NCBI GenBank assembly: GCA_935421135.1
Contig: OW285187.1
Span: 24,056,429 to 24,120,428, forward strand
From: Bugulina stolonifera
Taxonomy: Eukaryota > Bryozoa > Gymnolaemata > Cheilostomatida > Bugulidae
DNA length: 64,000 nucleotides
Direction of reading: 5' to 3'
Shown one piece after another: positions 1-11,299 of the stretch (positions within the stretch are counted from its first letter, which is position 1; every line of letters begins with the position of its first letter). Made by a program: the position numbers and the translations under genes. The notes under the pieces were generated by a model that saw only the letters and a program-made list of their open reading frames with translations, was not told where the DNA came from and did not search any database.

Positions 1-60
1 TAAGCTAATACTAAATTCAGCGTTTGCCTGGTTGGTACTGCACTTGAGCTAGTACTATTC
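1..60 (+). repeat. partial copy of dispersed repeat (family of hairpin 24151-24235)
   Basis: Bases about 20-55 closely match one arm of the hairpin at 24151-24235. The shared core reads ggttggtactgcacttgagc, against ggttggcactgcacttgagc there. The window edge cuts the copy, so its full extent is unknown. Confidence 0.5.
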
Positions 61-1106
61 TCCCTAGTAATATCAAGGATCTTGTTATCAATAACAAAGA
101 ACTGTTTTATGGTATAAGTAAGGTTGTCTCTAGCCTCTACAGTCTATACAATGCATAGAACTTGATTTGGGTATTCTGGTAGAGTCCTTGCATATTCCTT
201 GTACCTTGTACCTCAAGGCATTATATTTCTGATGGTGGAAAACACTCCAAGGTGACAAGTGTAGAAAATGCAAAGGTTGTCCAGCACATGTTTAATTATA
301 AGATGTTTATTTCAACCGCATTTAGGATTACATAGTCAAACTTTGAACGTCAATCAAGACAGCTAATAGAGAATAATAAATTCAATGAAGTTCTATTAAC
401 AGCCCAAATCAAATATTCAATGTCTCAAAACTCATGTTTTATCAGGTTACTAAAAAGTAAAAGTGACTGCAAGTCACATTATTATTTATATATATATATA
501 TATAACTTTATTTAATGTGCAATATTAGTATACAGTATGTATGAATATCAGCATCATGCTTTTGTTTTTTTTTACATTGAAAACTTTTGCATGTTTTTCA
601 TGCTGTTGCACAGGTACTTAAAAAGGAGAACAAAAGAAGTTATACATCAAGAAAGCGAGAAGAGAGAGAAATGACAGAAAAAAAAAAAAAAAAAGGAACA
701 TGACAGTAACAGAGGAAACAAATGTGTACAGATAATGATATTTGTTTTTTTTTTTTTTTCCTTTTTATATAGTGTATAATTCATACATAAAATATATACC
801 ACAATATATACTAACATACGAAGTAAAGACAATTTGGAATTGAAAATTTTACAATATTTACAATTACAAAAATTTTACATTATGTTGATATTAGTTAATG
901 CATTTCATAGGAAATGAAATATTACATATGTAAAGTTTGTATATTGTACATACACATTTACCACATTAACAGTTGTACATAAGCTATACACATATATGCA
1001 TGGTAGAAAAGGAGATGATGTAATGTTAGTTTTGCATTATGGCAAGGAAGATAATAAAGGTAAATATAAGAAACGCATTATCATTGTGTTATATCTCACA
1101 TGTTAC
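61..1106. other. geneless AT-rich stretch
   Basis: I see no supportable gene. It holds a (ta)n run near 488-503, an A-run near 680-695 and a T-run near 745-759. The part just left of 1107 probably includes the 3' untranslated tail of the adjacent minus-strand retrotransposon, but no clear element end was found. Confidence 0.6.
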
Positions 1107-2573
1107 CTACACTTTATCAATAATATTAAGCAAAAGGTCTATTATTGATTTTCGGAAAGGAAGTTTTAATAGTGATCTAACTTGTTTAGGGAGTATGTTG
1201 AAATGCTTTAGTATTGACAGTTTAAGTTTATCATGGTGGTAGTTACTGGGTATAAGTAAACCTGTACGGGATTTGGTATTATCACATAAGACAATATTGA
1301 AAAATTGAATTTGGATGTATGAAGGGGCTGTTTTGTGAGCTATGGTGTGGGCTAGTAAAGTTGTGTGAAAGGCTGCAAGTTGTGGAAGTGCAAGAATTTT
1401 ATGTTGTCGAGCAATTTTATGTGTAGGAATTTTGTCAGTTAGTCTTGTGCTATTAATTAGTCTGAGGGCTTGTTTCTGTGTGTTGTATAGTTGGTCAGTT
1501 GTCTGTTTGGCAGTCAAGTTATAGTATAGTGTTATGTTTTGTGTCAAGTATGGATGAATGTACCTGTAGTAGTATATACGTGCTATATGAGTGTTTATTA
1601 ATGGTCTAATAGCGTAGAGTAGTCGCAAGTTTGGAGCAATTTTATTTTGGAGTAGTTGTATGTGGTCAGTCCATGTCAAGTTATTTGTCAGCTTTATACC
1701 TAGGAGTTTGCACTTAGATTTTTCTTGAAGAGGTGTTTCGTTAATAATGACTTTTGGCAGATCATGGTTTAAGGTAAAGTTGCATTTAGGTTTAATATGA
1801 AGATAAAAGGATTTTTTTGTGTTGAGTACCATATTGTTTTTAGTACACCAGTTTTCGATGGCTTGAAGATCTGCATTAGTGGTACCGATTGCCAAAGCAG
1901 GTTGCTTATGAGATATTTACATAGTAATATCATCTGCGTAGGCATGTATGGTGGATTCTTTTGGTAGGTAGAGAAGGTCGTTTATATAAAGTGAAAAAAG
2001 AATGGGTCCAAGTATGGAGCCTTGGGGGACTCCGTGGGTTATTTTCATTTGCTTTGAGAGTGTTTGCCCAATTTTTACAGCTTGATATCGATTTTGTAAG
2101 TAGGAAGTTATTATGTTGATTAAGTTTTCTGTTATTTGGTAGTTTTTAAGTTTTTTAATGAGTAAGTTATGGTCAACCAAGTCAAATGCTTTTTTAAAGT
2201 CCAGCATTGTAACTATTGTGTGTTTTAGTGATTGTTTGGCATCTAGCCAGTCTGATGTCAGTGCATGTAATGTTGTATTACAGGAAAAATTTTTTCGAAA
2301 GCCGGACTGATGAGGATGTAGTATTTTGTTTGCAGATATTTCTTTATGTAATTGCTTTAGTAAGTGTCTTTCGAGTAGTTTAGAAAGTATTGGTAAAATA
2401 GAAATTGGTCGGTAATTTTCAGGTATTTGTTGGTTACCTTCTTTGAAAATCGGCGTTATGGTGGAGAGTTTCCATGAAGCTGGAAACTGAGATGTAGATA
2501 TGGCGGTGTTTATGATTAATTTGATGGGTTCTATAATGAATGGCAAGGCTAATTTAATAATACGAACTGGTAT
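1107..2573 (-). pseudogene. non-LTR retrotransposon reverse transcriptase, 5'-truncated, one in-frame stop
   Basis: One minus-strand frame runs from about 2573 to the stop at 1107-1109. It is broken only by a TAA at 1919-1917. It encodes the core of a LINE-type reverse transcriptase: NYRPISILPILSKLLERHLL (fingers), LDFKKAFDLVDH (motif A, catalytic Asp), GVPQGSILGPILF (motif B) and YADD (motif C). The stop falls four residues after YADD. Beyond it the same frame continues through a thumb/connection-like region of about 260 residues. No apurinic endonuclease domain is visible, because the frame closes at 2576-2574. The GVPQGSILGP and YADD style fits the Jockey/CR1/I group. The single nonsense codon suggests a dead but fairly young 5'-truncated copy. 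The exact clade is not assigned. Confidence 0.88.
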
Positions 2574-3406
2574 TTATCTTAATTGATTTTTAGCTCACGG
2601 TTCCTTTAGAGATTTTAGGCTATTATTTAGTTTCGGTAAAATATTTTAACTAAATAATCATGATGGAAAGTAAAATGAAAATAAAAATCAAATGTTACCG
2701 GTGTGTGTTTTTGCATAAAATTTCAAATTTAATTTGTGATAATTTCACTTATTTCTATTATGAGTGTTTCTATCAAAATAGCAAACTTGAGTCATCAAAC
2801 ATTTTAAAGCTACTATGTGCAAGCCAAGAGTCTTTGGAGATTGCAATAATTTAATTATAAAATTCAAGTTACAAGAGTCTTATAGCAAAATAAATTATTG
2901 ATTTGGATCATAGAGGTAACTCTATGATTTGGATTTCCCCCATGTTAACCTTGACCATAACTATTTCCGTCTTTAGCTTCTCCTAGTTTAGGTATTCTAA
3001 CGTCAGTTGGAGTTGTTTTCTCTTTTTTACGCCATTTATTTTCACGCCACGTCTTTTACCACTACCGCATATCAACTGGTTCTACATTCCGACACATGCT
3101 ATCGCTAAGTGGTGCCACTTCCAACTGGTGCTACTGTCAACTGGTTCCAGATATAAATGTGATATCAAAGAACAGACAATTCCAACTTACTGCTATTATA
3201 TTTTACATGTACAAGAGTTGGTAATGCAATACATGAATAACAGGTATCTGCACCTGCAGTACAAGTAATTATAACAACAGTCATATATGGACTATGGATA
3301 AAAATATATGTTTAGATGTACCTGCGTGCCTGTACACTCATCTAATATATTATAGGCATTCAACAACCAGTATTAATACATGTAACAGACTTGCCATGTT
3401 CCAATG
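2574..3406. other. geneless stretch between RT relic and left flank of the large element
   Basis: No supported gene. The sequence is AT-rich up to about 2940, then of mixed composition. No clear repeat boundary was seen upstream of the RT frame. Confidence 0.55.
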
Positions 3407-3522
3407 ATGAAAATCAGGGAGATTCAGCATTAGGGGAAGGGTATCCAATTTGGGTGGGGTACCAAAATTTTGATGTAGAAGTCAGGGTGCCTCGTGCAGA
3501 ATCAGAGAGACTTGGTAGACAA
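3407..3522 (+). repeat. dispersed repeat, second copy at 55315-55425
   Basis: About 115 bp aligns in the same orientation with 55315-55425 in POLD1 intron 21. Shared blocks include gggagatt, a gggtggggtacc core and gacttggta. It ends just outside the left end of the 9.8-kb element. The gggtggggtacc core also recurs inside that element's terminal inverted repeats, which hints at a common origin. Confidence 0.6.
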
Positions 3523-3560
3523 GACACATACACATTTTTACTCTAATGTGAACTGTGGGC

Positions 3561-4783
3561 AGTAGTAATATCAGTGCAGATCTGCATCAACGCGCATTCA
3601 AAATGGGTACGTCTTAGCCCTAGGACCATCATTTTAATGGGTGGGTCATACCCCCCACCCATCTTGAGAGTCCGTGGTCGGGCTAAGAACTTAGCCTATG
3701 TGGATAGCCTTAGGACCTAAAAAGTTTTGCGGGTGGGGTGTGGAATTATAGCACGGGTTTTTTGAGGAACTTTGGGCTATGTGGAAAGCCTGAGCCCCCC
3801 GCAAACCCTAAAAAGACGGGTGGGGTACCTCGCGTTGCGGGTGGGGTGCTGGGAGACAACTCCCATTACCAAAAAGATGGCTGAGGCTACTCCGACCCCG
3901 AACTAGGTCAAGCCACGCCCCCTCCGACCCCCAACTAAGTCAAGCCACGCCCCCTCCGACCCCGCCGAGGCTACTCCGACCCCGAACTAGGTCAAGCCAC
4001 GCCCCTCCGACCCCAAACTAGGTCAAGCCATGCCCCCTCCGACCCCAAACTAGGTCAAGCCACGCCCCCCTCCGACCTCGGAGTCCAAACCCTAAAAAGA
4101 CGGGTGGGGTACATCTAGTTGCGGGTGGGGTGCTGGGAGACAACCCCCGTCATAAAAAAGATGGGTGGACTACTCCGATCTGAACTAGGTCAAGCCATAC
4201 CTCCTAAACCACGCAATCTCCAACCTCACTCCCCTTTTATGCTAAAACTAACTCCTACACTGGGGTAAACTAGGTCAAGCCAGACCCTCTCCGACCTCGG
4301 AGTCCAAACCCTAAAAAGACGGGTGGGGTACCTCTAGTTGCGGGTGAGGTGCTGGGAGATCACCCCCATCACTAAAAACAGTAACTCCCGTCATAAAACA
4401 AAATAGATGGTGGGGCTACTCCGACCCCGAATTAGGTCAAGCCACACCCCCTTCCGACCTCGCAGTCTAGACCCTAAAAAAGATGGGTGGAATACCTTGA
4501 GTTGTGGGTGGGGTGCTAGGAGGTAATTGCCATCATAAAAAAGACGGGTGGACCATTCTGACTCCGAACTGATTTGACTTGAGGGGGGCTTATCTGAGTT
4601 TAAAAGATGGAACTAAACTAATATACCGAAATATAGCGAGTGTTAAAATGTTTATTGCGCAGTTTTCAGGCTACAACTGGCAAACCCTCTGAACCTGAGG
4701 CAGAGACCTCTTACAAGAATATAGAAAACAACAAAAATGTTAATAGAATGCTAATGCATATGCTGAATTACTTATTTACAAAA
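3561..4783 (+). repeat. left terminal inverted repeat of the 9.8-kb element
   Basis: The outer 300 bp or so matches the reverse complement of the right end with only scattered mismatches. The inner part contains tandem sub-repeats built on ctccgaccccgaactaggtc and on a gggtggggtacc block. Sub-repeat number differs between the two ends, which explains the unequal TIR lengths. The innermost part contains the minus-strand 3'-end cassette and an AT-rich tail ending near 4783. Confidence 0.88.
4638..4720 (-). terminator. conserved 3'-end/poly(A) cassette, copy 1 (minus)
   Basis: The same block occurs three more times on the plus strand. It carries ggtctc, tcagaggg and gcctgaaaactg motifs, then a perfect AATAAA (4656-4651 on the minus strand). 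It lies about 200 bp downstream of the stop of the left OB-like gene and so probably forms its mRNA 3' end. Confidence 0.65.
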
Positions 4784-4853
4784 TGTATGCGAAAAAAATT
4801 ATACCAATGAGTAAGTGATTGTAGTGAACCGTGTGGAGAGGTGAGAGTGCTAG

Positions 4854-6400
4854 TTAGCTCACCATCTTGGTGAGCAATCGCTCTTTGATTGTCTGATCTA
4901 GGACGTAGCACTCGTAATATTCGCGACCTCTTCTTTTCCTTCTCTCGCTTCCCTTGTAGATTACCACACCGGGGAGGTTACCCTCTAGCTGACTGATGTA
5001 GTGCTGAGGTAGAAACACCTCTCCATTAATCTGTTTACCATCTACAACGGTTTCGAAGGTCGCCACACCACTAGACCCCATCTTTGACGTAGTCTCTCCT
5101 CTTACACCAAAGTCCACTGCCAAGGCCTGAATCGCCGTCACAACCAGGACACTCCCCTTGGGAAGAGTGGAGAGTGTCCTCACCCTGAAGTACTCCTGCA
5201 ACTCTTTTACACTCTTTTTTCTCAGAGCGGCAGCCACCTTCTTCATCGCCACATAGTTGGGAGTGTACACGAATTCTAGATGTTGGAAGGTGTGCTTACG
5301 GTCTCCCCTCACCTTCTCTCCCAAGTAGACTATAACTCTTGGTGAGAGATAGCCGCCCTTGTTCGCCATTCCACTGTCACTAGCGGTTCTACACTTGGGA
5401 GCGTGCATTGAGGGGATGTGCATCTTGGAGTGAACACGCCTGCCTTTACCATCGAAGTAGCTGCACTTGATGAGTAAGGAGTCTCCGTAGACCGTATCTA
5501 CTCGTTTACCACCACTCACCTCTAGCACAGTTCCCACGCCTAGTGAGGCCATCTTTGCGAAATCGTCCATGGTGATTCTTTTCTCTTCCGACATATCTCT
5601 GCACAAAACAATAGAAGTACATTAAAGTCAATCGAGAGCTTTGAGAGAGAATATCAAAGGGTGTGCACATCATCAACATTGTAGACTAGGGGAAAAAGTA
5701 AGTGAAAGGTGATTAGACAACTCACATCAGACAGAATAGATATCTCACCTCAGAATGATGGCCACGGCCCGTGCTTTGCTCAGCTCTCTTCTACCCGCAC
5801 TGCTACGTTTTATCTCTGACTCCCTACTCATTGACCCGTCATCCTCTTTCCTTTTCTTGTCCGCAACTTTCACCACCACAACATCATCATCTTCTTCTTC
5901 GGAGGGGAGGACAACTGTGTCATCATCTTCACCCCATTCCTCAATGGTTGTACCCGCTTTCCTTTTACGCTGTCTGACATCACCTTCATCACCATCATCA
6001 TTGTCGTCGTCATCCTCATCATCATCGTCTTCCTCATCATCGTCATCACCATCATTATCTTCATCTTGACACTATTCTTGGTGGGGTTGGTTGTGCGCTG
6101 CATCAGCGCGCGTTCTCGTCGCTCTTTAACACTGCGGGGTGCTGGAGACAGTAGCATAGATGATAGCTCTTTTCTTCCGGCTATGGCTGGAATATGAATC
6201 CTCTTCCGAAAGTGCTCCCGTCTTGCCACCTCTGCCTTGAACACCTCAACTTGTCCAAATCTCTTCTGACTCTCCTCCTCGTACTCAATCATCTGCACCA
6301 GCTCAGCGTCGGTTAAATCCATCAACCCATCTATATCACTACTGGGAGATGCTGGTGGTGGTGGTGGTATCGATGGGAAGGAAAAGCGGTCCGAACTCAT
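4854..6400 (-). pseudogene. left copy of two-exon OB-like gene, frameshifted in exon 1
   Basis: This is an inverted relative of the gene at 9259-10873. Exon 1 (6400-5749) starts with a proline-rich tract and a helical LTDAELVQMIEYEEESQ segment. Exon 2 (5598-4854) is fully open. The GTGAG donor and GTGCAG acceptor have the same phase as the right copy. Relative to the right copy, two extra bases at 6067-6066 throw the acidic second half of exon 1 out of frame, although that half stays open in the shifted frame. The upstream sequence also differs. Homology stops near 6446, where a C-rich array on the coding strand replaces the region that holds the TATA box in the right copy. Exon 2 keeps both GTVLEV/GSVLVV-type halves, IPSMH, VYLGEK, FLPQHY and IYKG. 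Either the gene has recently lost function or it is expressed in another way. Confidence 0.72.
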
Positions 6401-6454
6401 CTTGAGTGAGTGTAGTAGAGGATCCAAGTGTAGTAGAAGGTCTGAGGTCTGGGG

Positions 6455-6690
6455 TCGGAGAGGGTGGGAGGGAGTCGGAGGAGAGTGGGAGAGGGTCGGA
6501 GGGGGTCGGAGAGAATCGGAGGGGGTAGGAGAGGGTCGGAGGTGGTCGGAGAGGGGTCGGAGGGGGTCGGAGAGGGTAGGAGAGGGGTCGGAGGGATCGA
6601 AAATGGGTGAAAGAGGGTAGGAGAGGGGTCGGAGAAGGTTGGAAGGGGTCGGAGAGGGTAGGAGCGGGGTCGGAGGGATCGTACAACAAC
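6455..6690 (-). repeat. ctccgacccc array upstream of the left OB-like gene
   Basis: This is a decamer-like tandem repeat. The plus strand reads ggtcggaggg variants, so the C-rich strand is the coding strand of the left gene. It begins about 55 bp upstream of that gene's ATG. It is the same unit as the central arrays at 7838-8967. Confidence 0.8.
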
Positions 6691-6819
6691 AATACAGTGT
6701 TTGCGGGAGAGATCATAGTTACATGTATTTTGCAATAGATTTATATAAGCGCGTTGATATATAATAAACTACGGTAGAATAAAGAATGGAATAGAATGCG
6801 GAGAAAAATATTATGATCA

Positions 6820-7260
6820 TTAAATACCAGTGCTACCAAATCCATTACTACCTCTACTAGACGCGCTCAGTTCATCCGTCAAAATAATCTTAGGCGTTCC
6901 ATAAGACATGAATACGATTTGTCCAATTCTGTCACCTATGTTTATAGTATAGTGATGATCTGAAAAGTTAAAAAGCATAACTTTGATCTCGCCTCGAAAA
7001 TCTGAGTCTATAGTCCCCTCATGAGTGAGTATCGAGTGCTTGAATGCTAGACCGGAACGTCCTTTCAACATTCTGAGCATACGATCTGGCATTTCTATGC
7101 TCACTCCAGTCTTGACAGCTGCGGAAGTTCTCGGTCGTAATACAAGCCATTCACTGGATTTGATGTCAAATCCTGCGGCGTGATTACTGGCTCTGACGAG
7201 TTGACTTCTTGCACCGTCAGATTTCAACAAGACCACATCGTCATCGGATATTCGTGCCAT
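6820..7260 (-). CDS. dUTP diphosphatase (trimeric dUTPase)
   Basis: The intact single-exon protein of 146 residues hydrolyses dUTP to dUMP and pyrophosphate, which keeps uracil out of DNA. All five motifs of the homotrimeric family are present in order: AAGFDI (about residue 28), GRSGLAFKHSI (about 68), GTIDSDFRGEIKV (about 83), GDRIGQIVF (about 108) and the C-terminal RGSNGFGSTG loop. The catalytic Asp of motif 3 and the glycine-rich motif 5 are kept, and the length is normal. ATG at 7260-7258 opens the frame directly before the ARISDDD lead. The gene lies only in the left half of the element, with no counterpart in the right half. dUTPases are common cargo of DNA viruses and retroelements. 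The complete motif set suggests function or recent acquisition. Confidence 0.93.
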   Translation of the reverse strand: MARISDDDVVLLKSDGARSQLVRASNHAAGFDIKSSEWLVLRPRTSAAVKTGVSIEMPDRMLRMLKGRSGLAFKHSILTHEGTIDSDFRGEIKVMLFNFSDHHYTINIGDRIGQIVFMSYGTPKIILTDELSASSRGSNGFGSTGI

Positions 7261-7837
7261 AACCTATGAATATAAAATATTTGCATCAGGCATATCCCGT
7301 GCAGCGGCGATACACAATTTACTGATAAAATGCAATCCACTTTCAAAGTTGCGCATCGGATGTGAGCGTATAGCTCGCTATGTTTCGCGCGAGAACGCGT
7401 GTATGACACGATAGCTGGTTGGAAAAGTAAAAACAAAACTCAAATTGTGGACATGAGAAACTTATTTCTAACGCGCTAGGATCTAGAATGCCACGCTCTC
7501 TACTCACCGTTGTCGTTGGCTAGTGTTAGCTCCGCGCCCACGGTGACTGTGCGATGAACTATGCCAGGACTCACTCCCTTTATACCCGCAAAAGTTGGGG
7601 GGTGGATTCAAATCTTAGCCCTTGTACGAGAGACTCTCGCGAAAGAGGGGGCAAACGATGGGCTTAGCCACGTGCCGGGACCCGGGTGCCACGTAGCGGG
7701 TCGCCCGGCCGCCCACCCGACACCGGGCCTCATCCACTGTCGTTGTGGCGGGCGGCGCCCCCTAAAGGCTATGCAATGGGTTGGGAGGGTTCTCCTATCC
7801 ACCCTCCAACTTCTGAGAGCTCCTCACACCTCGGAGG
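7261..7837. other. spacer with GC-rich core between dUTPase and central array
   Basis: No convincing gene. 7261-7560 lies upstream of the dUTPase and may hold its promoter, but no canonical TATA box was placed. About 7600-7790 is strikingly GC-rich for this window, with self-complementary runs such as gggacccggg and ggcgggcggcgcc. A frame open from 7561 runs into the simple array and is composition-driven. Confidence 0.5.
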
Positions 7838-8085
7838 GGGTGAGAAGAGGTGGGAGGGGGTCGGAGGAGGTAGGAGGGGGTCGGAGAGGGGTGGGAGAAG
7901 GTAGGAGGGGGTCGGAGAGGGGTAGGAGGGGGTCGGAGAGGGGTGGCAAGGGGTCGGAGAGGGGTGGGAAGAGGTACGAGGGGGTCGGAGAGGGGTGGGA
8001 GGAGGTCGGAGTGGTGGGAGGGGGTCGGGGAGGGATCGGAGGGGTGTGAGAGGGGGTCGGAGGGTGAGTTTGAGGGTTGGAGACT
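7838..8085 (+). repeat. G-rich half of central array
   Basis: Tandem variants of ggaggggg-tc with runs of three to five G on the plus strand. Repeated G-runs with short spacers fit G-quadruplex potential. It ends where a short inverted repeat (ggttggaga / tctccgacc, near 8076-8102) flips the polarity. Confidence 0.85.
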
Positions 8086-8967
8086 CTTCTCCGACCCTCT
8101 CCGACCTCTTCCCACACTTCTCCGACCCATCCGACCCCCTCCTACCCCTCTCCGACCTTCTCCGACCCCCTCCTACCCTCTCCAACCTCTTCCGACCCCC
8201 TTCTACCCCTCTCCGACCCCCTCCGACCCTCTCCCGCCCTCTCCGACTTCTCCCGAGCCCCTCCTCCCCTCTACGACCCCCTCCGACTCCCCTCCGATCC
8301 TCTCCGACACCCTCCGACCCTAACCAATGCCCTCCGACCCTCTCCGACCCTCCTCCTTCCCCATCCGACTCTCTCCGACCCCCTCCTACCCCTCTCCAAC
8401 CTCTCCCGTTCCCCTCCTACCCCTCTCCGACCCTCTCCGACCTCCTGCGACCCTCTCCAACACCCTCCGACCCCATCCAATGCCCTCCGACCCTCCTCCA
8501 ACCCTCTCCGACCCTCCTTCGACCACCTCCGACCCCATCCAATGCCCTCCGACCCTCTCCGACCCCATCCAATACCCTCCGACCCTCTCCGACCCCCTCC
8601 GACCCTCCTCCGACCCCCTCTGACCCTCTCCGACCCCCTCCGACCCTCTCCGTCCCCTTCCGACCTCTTCCGACCCCCCCTCCGACCCTCCTCCGACCCC
8701 CTCCAACCCTCTCCGACTTCCTGCGACCCTCTCCAACACCCTCCGACCCCATCCAATCCCCTCCGACCCTCCTTCGACCCTCTCTGACCCCATCCAATGC
8801 CCTCCGACCCTCCTTCGACCCTCTCTGACCCCATCCAATGCCCTCCGACCCTCCTTCGACCCTCTCCGACCCCATCCAATGCCCTCCAACCCTCTCCGAC
8901 CATCCTCCGACCCCCTCCGACCCTCTCCGACCCCCTCCGACCCTCCTCCGACCCCCTCCGACCTAGG
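8086..8967 (+). repeat. C-rich half of central array (ctccgacccc unit)
   Basis: About 880 bp of roughly 10-bp units, ctccgacccc/ctccgaccct. A higher-order period is seen at 8791, 8832 and 8873, where catccaatgccctccgacc recurs every 41 bp. It is the strand-inverted continuation of the G-rich half. Long proline- or glycine-rich frames read through it on both strands and are artefacts of composition. Confidence 0.88.
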
Positions 8968-9108
8968 AGGGTTCTCATAGACTAGGGGTGGGGTGGGTAA
9001 TCACCCCACGATGATGTATATTCAGCATGAGAGCTAGAAAATCAGTACAAAAACAGTTTCGACCAATAAAATCAAAGCGCACACATACACAAGTACACAC
9101 CCACTCTG

Positions 9109-9116
9109 TATAAAAG
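9109..9116 (+). promoter_or_regulatory. TATA box of right OB-like gene
   Basis: The sequence tataaaag lies 143 bp upstream of the ATG at 9259. Initiation would be expected near 9140, where tttcatcagcatcc occurs. A 5' leader of about 115 nt would then include three near-copies of ctactacactcag just before the ATG. The left gene copy has no equivalent. Confidence 0.65.
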
Positions 9117-9258
9117 ACCCAGCATTTGTCAAGTTTCATCAGCATCCACACTCCAGTGTAAGTGTGACAACAACTCACTGCAACTCTTGCAGCAGAAGAT
9201 TCTTCTACTACACTCAGATCTTCTACTACACCCAAATCCTCTACTACACTCACTCAAC

Positions 9259-10873
<1,615 letters not shown>

Positions 10874-10994
10874 GTTGCGCTCTCACCTCTCCTCATGACT
10901 CACTACACACCTCACCAACTCATTGGTGATGTTTTTTTTCCCATGCATTTTGTAGATAAGTAGCGCTCCATTGACATTATTATTGTTTTCTATA

Positions 10995-11080
10995 TTCTTG
11001 TAGGAGGTCTCCGCCTCAGATTCAGAGGGTTTGACAGTTGTAGCCTGAAAACTGTGCAATAAACGTTTAACACTCACTAC
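10995..11080 (+). terminator. 3'-end/poly(A) cassette, copy 2
   Basis: Located 120-210 bp after the stop of the right OB-like gene. It has the block tcagattcagagggtttgac, then gcctgaaaactgtgcaataa, with AATAAA at 11058-11063. It most likely forms the 3' end of that gene. Confidence 0.7.
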
Positions 11081-11134
11081 ATTTCACCATATTATTCTAG
11101 CCCTCCCGCTTTTTCTAACTCTGTCATTTTCCAT

Positions 11135-11222
11135 ATTCTTGTAAGAGGTCTCTGGTTCAGATTCAGAGGGTTTGCCAGTTGTAGCCTGAAAACTGTGCAA
11201 TAAACGTTTTCACACTCGCTAT
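11135..11222 (+). terminator. 3'-end/poly(A) cassette, copy 3
   Basis: Near-identical tandem neighbour of copy 2, with AATAAA at 11199-11204. It sits between the OB-like gene and the ankyrin gene. It may be left over from a lost gene or may back up termination. Confidence 0.65.
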
Positions 11223-11299
11223 ATTTCGCTATATTATTTCAGCTCCATTTTTAACTCGGTCGAGCTCCCCTTTGATTGGTCAATTGTATTTGCGAGGTT

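Noticed and set aside
5755..6069. Serine-rich plus-strand frame
   Set aside because: Antisense shadow of the acidic part of the left OB-like gene.
7561..8985. Many long overlapping frames rich in Pro/Ser/Thr or Gly/Arg/Glu on both strands
   Set aside because: They all read through the ctccgacccc array. They occur in several frames at once and have no start or stop logic beyond the repeat.
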